In this document: piece by piece, positions 43,774-56,000 of the stretch
Layout of the letters: each line of letters starts with the position of its first letter
Position numbering within the stretch: the stretch's first letter is position 1
NCBI GenBank assembly: GCA_004352715.1
Contig: SCFE01000013.1
Coordinates: 2,457,847 to 2,521,846, forward strand
DNA from: Hofstenia miamia
Taxonomy: Eukaryota; Xenacoelomorpha; Acoela
Direction of reading: 5' to 3'
Length of the DNA: 64,000 bases
The notes under the pieces: generated by a model
The model's input: the letters and a program-made list of their open reading frames with translations, nothing else
The model's database searches: none
Told to the model about the DNA's origin: nothing
Program-made: the position numbers and the translations under genes

Positions 43774-46700
43774 GTATGTTTATAATTTGCTAAAAAAATG
43801 TCACAAAATACTTTTTTAATAGATGCGTTACAATATTCTATTTGTCATGCAAACTTTATATGCTGTAGACTAAACAGTAATATTCTAGTTATTGTGCATT
43901 TAACGTAAAATTGTATGGAAAACACTCGCAATATATTTGTAATAAATAATTTCTGCTCAGTTATCTACGGTTGCTAACTGATCGAATTAGAAGCAGTTTT
44001 CAGTTTGTACATTTGGAAATTATCAAATGGTTATGAATTATCGTTTTGTCATTGATAAAATTTCGCAAATGTTCATGTAAAAGTTCAACTGCCTTAATTT
44101 CTATGTTGAATTTGATATTTTTAGATTTTAAATTAACATTAATTTTGGTTGAACATATTTCAAACATGTATTCAATTTTTTAATTTATAGATATGTCGTT
44201 GAACTACAAAGTGGCAAACGAATGGAAGTTAGTAAAGATGATACTCAAAAAATGAATCCCCCAAAATTTGCAAAAGTCGAAGATATGGCTGATCTTTCAT
44301 ATCTTAATGAAGCTTCTGTGCTCCATAACCTTAAAGAGCGCTATTATAGCGGATTAATTTATGTAGGCTATTTTCAATATTTTACTGATTTAGCGGTTTT
44401 CCCTATACACTAGTTAAAATATTTTAACTTAAGGCTGCAGGCGACTGTATGACTAATGAGCAATGCTTAACCTTCGCTTGAGAAACTACAATAAGCTATC
44501 AATTATAGTTAGTATTCTCCAATGTTATAATCATAAATGAAGCATATTATGCATGTCAATTGTATCATTTGATTCTGTTAAATTTAAATTTTTCGTTGGA
44601 TTTGTTACAATTATAAAATCATTTAGACCTATTCTGGTTTGTTTTGTGCAGTTGTAAATCCATACAAACGTCTTCCCATTTACACGGAACAGATTATAAA
44701 TCTATATAAAGGTCGGAAGCGTCACGAAGTACCTCCTCATGTATTTGCAGTCACTGATACTGCCTACCGCAACATGTTGGTTGATCGGGAAGATCAATCC
44801 ATTCTTTGCACGTGAGTTTATTCTGACACTTAAATTTCTCATTTGTGCATTCCACATTAACAGAATTTTGTAATTGTCATCGTTGTTTTAGAGGTGAATC
44901 AGGAGCTGGAAAAACGGAAAATACCAAAAAAGTTATTCAGTATTTGGCTCATGTCGCAAGTAGTCAGAAGAGTAAATCTCAACTTCACAATGCTGCTCAT
45001 CAAATTGCAGCGGTGAGTCATTTGTTCATTTTACGATATTGAAATCCGTTGATATTTATAGGCTAACGCTTTTGCTCAGGTGAGAATCACGTTGTTTTTA
45101 TCAACACAGCTATCTCATATTTTTATTGCACTATATAACAGTTTCAGAAATAATTGTGTATATGCTAAAAATATGTGAATCTTTAGTTGTTTATTGAAAT
45201 AACCATGAGTTATTTTGTCATTTATGATACCGATGTATTTTACATATGCAATCAATCGAAAATAATTTCAAAGCTCATTTGCATGTTTAAAGTTCTTGAT
45301 GTATAACTTTATGGAATCTAACAAGGTCTAAATTCGCTCTATTCAGCTTTGTTTCTTTTTACTTAGTTTTAAGAATAGATCTGTTTTTATTTACAATTGT
45401 TTCGTGTACACAACACCTGTCCGTAAAACTTGTTACTGTCAACCGTATTATCAGCTTTCTTTGAAGATATTTTTCATGCGAATTTTACCGTCGATATGGT
45501 TTCATCAATCAACCTTATCTCATCTCAAGTTCCTTTTAAATGCTTACATTTTGATAATTCTCTTTTTAGTATTTGGCGTTTAAATCACTAATCATTAATA
45601 CATTGTTGTTTTTTCTGTTTTTAATAATTTCAGAATGTCTAACGTGTTATATTTTTTCTGTGTTGCCACTGAAATTTTTCCTTCAGCTTCAGATTGAAAA
45701 ATATTTTCTCGCGATATAATTTCCATTTTTAATTTATGTATGTGGGGTTAGATTTTTGTATTGTTCTATTTCCATTTGAAAACTACATAATTGTCAAATG
45801 TTACTTATTCTATAGTTAGACATGCTGTGTTAACGTTTTTAGTTTCACTAATGCTTTATAATATAGCTTCGTAAAACTCTTACACGTGAGGTATGTAACA
45901 ATTTAGTTCTCGCATATTCCTCTCCTTATCAAATAGATACTAACGCTAGTTAGTGTGCACTGAAGGGCAGGTCATTGAATCCACCCTTTTCGGAGCATGG
46001 CACTTTCTATCTTCATGTGCTATCGTTGTGATTGCAATTTATTTAGCTAAATTATTTTCAAAGAAAGTAGCATGAAATTCATAGCAGGTTTCGATTTCAA
46101 ATCGCAGCATGCAATGCTCTTCATATGCATATAAGTGTCATATATTGCATTTTTTGTTTAGGGTGAATTAGAAGAACAATTACTTCAAGCCAATCCCATT
46201 TTGGAAGCCTTTGGAAATGCCAAAACTGTGAAAAACGATAACTCCTCTCGTTTTGTAAGTAATCGAGGTCTATTTATTTATTTATCGTGGTTGATATTAC
46301 ATAAACCTTCGTGAAATGTTTAATTTAGGTTAGTTTTACAAATTTTGAGTGTAACCGTTACTTTAAATTCAGGCCAATAGAAAAATGACTGATTTGATCC
46401 TGAATTTTATACTGAGCCAAATTCCTTTGTGACTCTTTATATAATCAAAAATTGTTGCGGCCATTCGATTATTTTTAGCTTGTTTAGGGAAAATTTATTC
46501 GCATTAATTTTGATCAAGCTGGCTTTATTTCTGGAGCAACTATCGAAACGTATTTGTTGGAAAAAGCTCGTGTTGTTCGCCAGTCATTTGAAGAGCGTAC
46601 CTTTCATTTTGTCTATCAATTTTTGTCATCAGCTAATCCTCAACAAATAAGTAAGTAAAAAATGTATTACATTCATTTAAGAGACTTTTGAAGGTCTTAT

Positions 46701-47025
46701 CATGTTTATTATTATTAGAAAATTTCGTGTAAAATTATTTAAGAAATACCTGTTGTTGTTTTAGGGGATCGTACACACACACACACAACCTAAAATAGTA
46801 ATTGATTTTATTTATAGAATTTACTAATTTACCAATTGAAGTTATACAAAACTAAGTACAGCTCTAGCTCAAATTTAGACACATTTCTGTAGAGGTGAAT
46901 GCAGAGTTGGAACCGATCGGAAGTTTTAAGGCTGGGCCGGTTAGTTGGCCGGCAAGAGCTAATACCGGTCGGCCGGTTTTTGCCTGCAAATTTTTTTGTT
47001 TGCATTGCATATTTCATCTAAAAAA

Positions 47026-47069
<44 letters not shown>

Positions 47070-50000
47070 CATATACTTATTTACAAACTACAAAACACAC
47101 TGTCCAATGTAGACAGTTTAATTCTAATCAGACAGTAGTGTCACTAGTATCAGAAGAACATGCTAAACAACTAAAAGAAGTCCTCAAACTGCTATTTAGT
47201 GCAGGACTGAGAATTAATGCAAACAAATGTTTAATCACATCCAAACAAGTGACATTCTTCAGAAGAAAACATTAGTAACATTATTATAAAGGATGATGTT
47301 AAGCAACTAATTGAACTAATTGAAATGAAAAATTAATTCAACTGGTTCTAGTAACTAAAAAAGACATGAAAAACATATAGTTACTCAATTCTCCAACAAT
47401 TGATTCTAGACTGTATTGTAAGCACTGTAGCTATCAGCATGCCACTCAGCCAAATTCAAATAATGAGGAGTGACCCATTCAAAGGTTTTGAAGGAAATTT
47501 AAGCAGAATGAACAGCATTATGATGCAACAAAACTTGAAATGCTTGAACTATTTGAGTTACTGCCAGATATAAATACAGACAGGAATAGTAAACCAATAC
47601 TTATTATGCTAACAAACAAAGATTGCACTAGAGGAAATTGCAACAGGTCAGAAAAATGACATCATATCTAATCACATAGTACAAGCTGTAAAAACCTGAA
47701 TGTATTGATCAATGGTATAGGAATGCAATATTTAAAAAAACATAAATGGAAGCTAACAGAGAGCAGCATTTTATGTCTCATCCTCATTGAACAATTGCTT
47801 TGCACTACCTGAATTTTGCAAAGGAAAAGTCGCAAAAAATTCCAAGGGAAAGGACATACAGGCATTTACCAAACTGAACTGACAGTGCACAAGTACTTCA
47901 TTTTCACCTATTCCATCACTTTTCATATGAGTAAAAAACATTGGAGACAAGTAATAACAATAATGGAATAACTTTGCAACAATTTGACAAATTCATGTCT
48001 TTTCACAAAGCTCTTACACCTACTTCAATAATGTTTCATGGCTACAACTCAGAAAAAAATAATGATTATGTTAAAAACCTAATTAAAAAATGTGGCTCTA
48101 GCTCATGAAACTATTCTTATTAGTATTCAGAAACACACAGTTAAACACTATTTCAACAAACCAATATAAGGCAAACCTCATAAAACTGCTCACAAACTTT
48201 GTCTACACAAATNTATATATATATTGCATATACACAAATTTCAAACTGTTATAACTATATTTCTAGCACAACACAATTTTTGATGTTTTCTATATATCAA
48301 TTCTTTGTATAACTTTACTATCAGGTTTCACTTTTCCGTGAATATAAATGGGGAATATTTGATTTTATTTAATTAGTATATTTTTTATGATAGTTAAATT
48401 ACTTTCATTATTATAAACAGCTTCTGTAAAAATTATTACGAAGTTCCATAAAAAAACTGAAGTCAAATTACCTTTTCGAAAAGTAGAACAGTTCAATTTA
48501 TAGTAAATTATTGAGAGATTTCAGAAAGTAAATTTAATCATTATTCTAATTGCATAACTATAAACATTTTTTGAATTTTGATTTTCATAGGAATTCATCT
48601 AAAACCAAACAAAATATTCTCTCTTTATAAGATAAAACAAGAAATTTTTTTATCATTTTGGACGGTAAGCGGCCGGTAAATTTAACAGCGGTAAATTGCC
48701 GGTTCCATCTCTGGGTGAATAGGTGAATAGCAATGTAGATACTAGGTTTTACTATTAAATATCAAACACAATAAATTTTGAAATTATGCGCTGAAGTGTT
48801 TGCTTGTAAAAACTCGCAAATAATGTAATCATTGGTTAAATATTGGCTATGCTTTTATTTCGGGACCCTATTGTCCGATTATTCAAAATTTAAAGCACTT
48901 CTCACTTGTTCATTGACGTTTCCTGTGTTAAATTTTAAGTTTAAGCTGGGTCGCTAATCCCTGTCTAAAAATTACGCGTTCTAATGACTAAAATATTTTA
49001 TTTGTTAGTCTCTCGTGAGGAAGACAAGCACCAGAAGTCCCTGAGTGAGTTTACTTTAGCGGTTTTTTTACTAATTACTAATCCAAAACTTTTGCAGTAC
49101 TTTGGAGTGTAACTAATTTGCCTCAAAGCATGCCTTTTGTCATTTACCCTTGAGAATTTTTGTTATCTATTATGTTAAGTTATTTGCATGTGATAACCTT
49201 TTTTGGTAAATTGCATTTTGGATAAATGATTGGTAGTAACTACGTCACTAGTGAGAATGACACGCTGTGAAGTTTAAATATTATATCCATTGCATTTCTT
49301 TGGCGCTCCTCCAAAAGTAATTATTGCTACTCTTTGATGTACATTTATCTAAATTAGTAAAAACTAATTTGTTTTCTTTTCCTACTAATCGTAGTAGAAC
49401 ATATTTGTTAGCATCTAAATAAATACTGTATACGTTTTGTGTAGTCGTTTTAGTTCTCGTGTGTGCTCACGTAGAGGTAATAGACTGTAGTCTGTAGTGG
49501 GTCAGAAATTTGTCGATGGGAAGGCTATGTTCGAGTCAAAGTTCCGATTGATAAAGCATTAATTCCGTACAATACTAAACAGTGGAATTACTATTTCTCA
49601 AACAGTCTAGGACTATTTAATGATAAGTGTCGTCAGACTAATAAATGTTTGACGCCGCATAGAAACAAATTTTATAATTTCGAATTTCATTCCCTCTTTA
49701 TCTATCAACAGAGCGATCCTTCTTCTTGTTAATTGAAAAGTTATTATTACGTTGCACGGCGAATACTACAGTGACGCGCTTAATTTCCATCATTCAGAAA
49801 CTAGTGTCAAGTAGGCAAGATATTTCTGGATTGCGTAGATTGAATTTTTGCTTTGGAAGCAGGGATGTAAAACAATAATATGTTAAGGGCAATAATTGCC
49901 ATATCATACCATAATAGAATTCCATATTTTACAATAGTTCTCCCATAATGGTATTTCCATAACGTTTATTTTAACCTTAAAAATTGCATTTTGCACCTGT

Positions 50001-53000
50001 AAAATATGACGCCAAAATTTACACATTGACCAGCACATTGCTCACACACAACACAGATTAATTACATAATTTCTTTCCTGTTTGAGTGAAAGAAATTTGG
50101 TCTTCACGAAAAAATTGAATTCTTTGCAGTAATTGTCATCATTTGCTTATGCAATTTATTGATAAAAGCTTTTCTGCACGAATTTCTTAAAATGTGATAC
50201 AACTAAAGGGCGTTATTATCAGACACTGGAAATAATTTATTGAAATATATTTTGAACCAAAAATAAATTATTTTTATTTTAAGAACAAAATATAAATAAT
50301 TGCAATTATTATTATTTTTTTGCAATTATTTTCAAAATTACAGCACACAAGATAAAAACATTATTCAATGATTTTCAACAGTTACTCAGCAGTTTCTTTA
50401 TTGATAACCAAATCCAGCACTGAGGAATCCCAAAATCGCCTGTTAACCTTCAAGAACATGACGATTTCCAAATGCATGGGTGTCATGTTTTTGCGATGTG
50501 GGCTCATGACTTGCTTAGCTGAACTGAACAGACGCTCGACCAGGTTGGAAGTTGGCGGCACCCAACTTAAATGACATGAAGCGGAGACTTTCTTTTTTTT
50601 CAAAGCAACTTCAGCAAAATTAAGCGAGTTTGGCTGATCAGGAACAACAGAAATTTCATTTTCTCCAAAAACAGACGCCAGAATATCGGTTTCATCTTGA
50701 GCCAAATTTTCACCTAATATAGAATTGCTGATAGCATTCTCCAGTAGTGGTGAATGAACGATAGTCGAGTTCTTTTCGAGATAATTTCGGAATAGTGGAA
50801 ATTCTTCTATCAAAGAATCGAAGAGTATGCGCACATCCCCAAGGTTAATATCTTCTTCCTGTAATTTAAGTGTGACAGAATTAATTTTTTGGAGTGCTGA
50901 GAATAAGNNNNNNNNNNNNNNNNNNNNNNNNNNNNNNNNNNNNNNNNNNNNNNNNNNNNNNNNNNNNNNNNNNNNNNNNNNNNNNNNNNNNNNNNNNNNN
51001 NNNNNNNNNNNNNNNNNNNNNNNNNNNNNNNNNNNNNNNNNNNNNNNNNNNNNNNNNNNNNNNNNNNNNNNNNNNNNNNNNNNNNNNNNNNNNNNNNNNN
51101 NNNNNNNNNNNNNNNNNNNNNNNNNNNNNNNNNNNNNNNNNNNNNNNNNNNNNNNNNNNNNNNNNNNNNNNNNNNNNNNNNNNNNNNNNNNNNNNNNNNN
51201 NNNNNNNNNNNNNNNNNNNNNNNNNNNNNNNNNNNNNNNNNNNNNNNNNNNNNNNNNNNNNNNNNNNNNNNNNNNNNNNNNNNNNNNNNNNNNNNNNNNN
51301 NNNNNNNNNNNNNNNNNNNNNNNNNNNNNNNNNNNNNNNNNNNNNNNNNNNNNNNNNNNNNNNNNNNNNNNNNNNNNNNNNNNNNNNNNNNNNNNNNNNN
51401 NNNNNNNNNNNNNNNNNNNNNNNNNNNNNNNNNNNNNNNNNNNNNNNNNNNNNNNNNNNNNNNNNNNNNNNNNNNNNNNNNNNNNNNNNNNNNNNNNNNN
51501 NNNNNNNNNNNNNNNNNNNNNNNNNNNNNNNNNNNNNNNNNNNNNNNNNNNNNNNNNNNNNNNNNNTTTGCAGGGTAAATATGCCTTGATTTTCTTTTCG
51601 ACTTCTTTTGTAACTTCCTCCATGTAATACTGGACAGATTTACCAGATATATTGTCTAAGCTGGAGTACTGGCGTGTCTTCTCACTGTCCGGAAAATTGA
51701 AGCAGTGGTTGTCGGTAACAATCCAATCGATCCAGTTATAAAGCAGTTTCGCTTTTTTGGACGCTTTCCAGTTCGAAGCAGTTTCAATACAAGCACTTTG
51801 TAAACCACTTTTGTCTGACAACTCCTTTAGATAATTCGGGTGATCGACGGTAATATGGTTTAAAAGGTTTGCATACCCTGTATTCGGGCGTTGTTTGCGT
51901 TTACGGCCGCACTTGCAAACATACTCCCCTTTTTCAACTTCCGTAAAATAATGCTCAACGATCTGCTTATTCATTCGTGGAGGCATATATTGATATGCTA
52001 GCACTCAAATTGTAAGTCACAATGCTATACGCAATGCAGAACTGAATATTTCTAGTTGCGCCTGATTGGTTGGTTGTTTGCAACGCTGATGATGCAGTTT
52101 GCACAGCCGCCGCAGGTTGACCGCTAATGCACTGAATAACGTGAGAGCTAGCAACGAGCCTTGTCTGTAAACAAATAAATTGTGCCTCAGCGATAAAAAT
52201 GCCAAATTCCCAGGCAGGCAAAAGAACCATATATTCAGTGACAGAAAAGCACAATTATTTTGAAATTATTTTTTCCCAAAAATAAATTATTTTTATTTTC
52301 TGTTGGTAAAATAAATTATTTCAATATTATTTCTTGAAATTATTTCAATAAAATTATTTATTTCCAGTGTCTGGTTATTATATGGCCTGTATTTTATTTT
52401 TTGTATTTTTCCTTCCCTAGGATGACCTTTTAAACTCGACTGCGCCCCAAAAATCTTTGCTATATTAAAATTAATATCAATCAATTTTTGAAGTCGATCT
52501 CGATATAGTAAAATTTCTTATTTCTTAGTACCAATCAACATTCATCAGTCACATAAATAGAAATCCTCCGAGTGAGTTTGCTTTTGTGGTTTAACTCTAC
52601 AATTTTAGTTGTTCGCAAAAAGCAGAAAGCCTCACTTTATAACAAATTGAATGAGAAATTGCTGAGATAAATGTAATTATTTTTCAATTGCAATTTTTCT
52701 AGGATTTTTTACTAAATTAAATGTTCGCTCCAGGAATGGATTTAGGAGGTGGGCGGGGGTTGCTGCCACCCCCTGGCTGCGATAAAGGAATGCGCAAGTT
52801 ATAATTTTAAAATTATATGCTTATGTGTTTATTGTCAGTGTTGAATCCAAGCTAAAAGTTAAGAGGTTTCTTACAATCTGCTGTGCATTGGTCCAAAAGT
52901 ACGGTAGTGGCAAACAGCATGTTTTTACAGTTTAGAAGTTGAACCTTTTATTCTTATAAAATTGATTGGTATGAAATGACAACAATTACTTGCTGTAGCC

Positions 53001-56000
53001 AACTAAATTTAAAGCCTTGCTCAAATAAATGTACATTGCGATTTGTTTAATCGATCAATGAAAATAACGTGCAGCGTATGTACTTCGTTAAAAATGTTTG
53101 TAACAGCGAAAAAATGGCTGCGTAATTTATCGCTATAAGCGGAAGTGCTCCATTTTCCAATATGACCAAAAATAATAAGCGACACCATTTTTATCTAGCA
53201 TGTTGTTTTTATTAATAGTGCATAATATATTAAGTATATTGTAGTAGATATGTGCGCGAGTTTAACTCTAATATCCCGATTACGAGCCCCGACATAGATC
53301 CATTTTTTGTAACCAATTGTATAACAATTTTTCATTTTATAGTTTCATAAGCGGCATATCTCAAAAAGTGGTTTTAGCTATAAGCGATTAATTCTAGATT
53401 TAAGAATTCAAATATTAAAGATTTTCTATTTCAAATTATGTGAAAAAATATACATGAAATATTGTCTACTACCTTGTGTTTAGCGGAATATTTGTTGGAT
53501 GACTTCTCAGCTTACAAATTCCTCTCCAATGGTAACGCTACAGTTCCCGGAATCAATGATTCTGCCGAATTTCTCGCCACAATTAATGCCATGAAAGTGA
53601 TGAACATGACAGAAACTGACATTAAAGGTTTATTTCAATTTAACTACACGCCAACCATTGATTTGATTCTACGTGCATTGTACTTTTACCTTTGCTGTCA
53701 TTCTTTTTGTTCTACTTACTTTGGTCCGAAATTTAGTGTATATCTTATGTCAATGTTGAGCGCATTAAGTATACATGTGTGTAAAAGGCAGTGCGGTATT
53801 ATTATATTAAAAACTTCCATTACATTATTGAATCTATAGAAAAATTAGTGAGGTGTAATGCACTAAAAAATAAACTTAACGAACATTTATGCCCGACAGT
53901 CGATTATTTATAAGTTCAGTAAATTTTTCGATCGTGTTTTATAAAAAAATTCCTTTCTCCCTAATTTTTTATGCTAAATTCCATTTTATTTACTGTTTTG
54001 AATAGTTGAAAATATTTGTAAAAAATTGTGTTCATAATTTTTTGTCTATTCTGTTTCAAGTTCATTTTGTTTGGAATTTACTATTGAAACCTAATTTAAA
54101 TTGTCGCTATCAATACCAAGGCTGTCTCAGAAGGTAGCCTTCTCACTATATATAATTATAATCTGTTCGAACGTCTATCTATGTTTTAGTTGCTTGGATA
54201 AAGAATTGCAAGAAAGTGTTTGTAATAAATTTGCTTTTGTATTGTATTTAAAAGAAGCATTTTTGACATTGTTTCGCTTCAGGGCTAGAGGCAGATCGAT
54301 TCAAAACAAAATAATTCACCATTTTAAATTCATTTGAATTTTAGTCTTTGCTTTAACATTGTAATTGGAACCATTTACAACTAAAGCATAAACGACTTCT
54401 TTGGTTAGCCCTGTTTTCGAAAGTTAATGGAAATGAATCAAAATGTAATCATCTAAAAAATTACTTGTGGCTAGTTTGACCCATTTTGCGTGTTTCTGTT
54501 AGGTTTTTGCAGTTTTTGAATCACAATTGAAGTAAATGTAGATGTTGTTATCATACGTGTTGCGTTTAGCTGTCTTACGTATTTCCTCCGCAGTCCTCCT
54601 CTTTGGAAATCTTGAATTCAGTCAGGACAAAGCCGACCAGGCGGTGATGCCCAACGACACAGGTAATAAATTACTTCCTCTGCCAGTATAATGGACGCCT
54701 TCCTTTTATTTCACAATTTCTAATTTATTTGATTAGTCCATTATCTGTCATTTGCATATTCTTTCAAAGTAAAAGGAAGCATTTCCTAATTGCCTTATAG
54801 TCTTCAAATAATTGAATTCTGCAATTTAGCTGTTTACTCTTTTTTCATAAAAAGCTATTCCACGGAAAATCTCTTTATGATAAAGTTTCCTATGCACTGT
54901 ACAAATACTAGAACATTTGTAATGATTTTGTTATTAGGAATGATTTTTTGAATCTTGTGTCCTACAAATACAATGCCATTGGCATTTTCATAAACAAATA
55001 CAGTATCGGATTTTATGTAATCAATTTATTTTAGCACGTTCGCGCTAAATTTTCTAGTTGACGAAAAATCGTGGAAATTAATAATTTATTATCATATTTT
55101 ATGCATTTAGAAAAATGAACAGTAGGCTTTCCTGCGTGCTATGAAATATTATACAAATTATTATTAGTTAAATTTATTGAATTTGTTAAATCCACAAATT
55201 CAAGAAAGGATTAAATATTTTTGTTGCGGGAATTATTTCATAGTTGTTAATACACCAAGCTTGTAATGGGATAACATCTTTGGACCACAATTCCGCACAT
55301 GAATCCCCACAAACTAAAATTTCACATCACATCACATGTGGGCATAGGCAAGCCTGCAATACATATTACTAGTTTGACTGTTTTCGTTGAACTTGTAAAC
55401 GATGCTGTATTTAATTTTGCATATACGTTTACTATGTGCTTTTTAGATTTAATACCAAACGCCGCTATATTCAATGAATATAAATTTTAACGTAGAAAGG
55501 GAATTAATTTCATTGTGCTTCTTTTGTATCGCACTGCTGATCCTGTATTTAGTTGCACAAAAAGTATGTCATCTGCTTGGATTGCAATTAGGCACATTCT
55601 CATCTGCTCTCTTGCGCCCTAAAATTAAAGTGGGCAGAGAAACAGTTCATCGAGCACAAACTAAAGAACAGGTAATTTTGATTACTACGTTTACATTTAT
55701 AAATAATAATTTTTTGAATGTTTGCATTTAATCAAATTTTGAAATATTGTTTAAGTTAATTTAAGACTTTAATTAGTAGTCCAAATGTATTCCCAGAATT
55801 TTGTTAATGATTTCTAGCATTATGTTTCTCAACGTTTTTCACGTTATATTTACTGAAATTTAGAAATTTACAAGTATTTCACTTTGTAACAATCAAGAGT
55901 TCAATGTATTTTTGCCCATGCCTATCATGTCCAATCTATACGAAATATTTAAAAATGAGCATTCTTTTATAAACGCTGTTTGGTCATAGGACTTCCCACT

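Larger units (their letters stand above)
46902..48713. mobile_element. hAT-like non-autonomous element in myosin intron 6
   Basis: The left end CAGAGTTGGAACCGATCGG and the complement of the right end, CAGAGATGGAACCGGCAA, are imperfect terminal inverted repeats. The subterminal DNA on both sides is rich in CCGGC/GCCGG. Flanking 8-mers are GGTGAATG (46894-46901) and GGTGAATA (48714-48721), 7 of 8 identical. The CAGAG start and 8-bp duplication fit hAT. A retroelement relic nested inside accounts for most of its length. Confidence 0.75.
50212..52381 (-). mobile_element. hAT transposon with BED-finger transposase and perfect 8-bp target duplication
   Basis: GTTATTAT flanks the element at 50212-50219 and 52374-52381. 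The element (50220-52373, about 2.15 kb) begins CAGACACTGGAAATAA and its right-end complement begins identically, followed by weaker similarity. Transposase is encoded on the minus strand, with an N run (50908-51566) in the middle. It sits in intron 6 of the myosin gene in antisense orientation. The perfect duplication and open visible frame suggest a fairly young insertion. Confidence 0.92.

Noticed and set aside
54588-54593. CCGCAG as the acceptor of myosin exon 8
   Set aside because: Using it removes the conserved VLRISSA segment. The upstream TTTAG acceptor keeps family length and phase.
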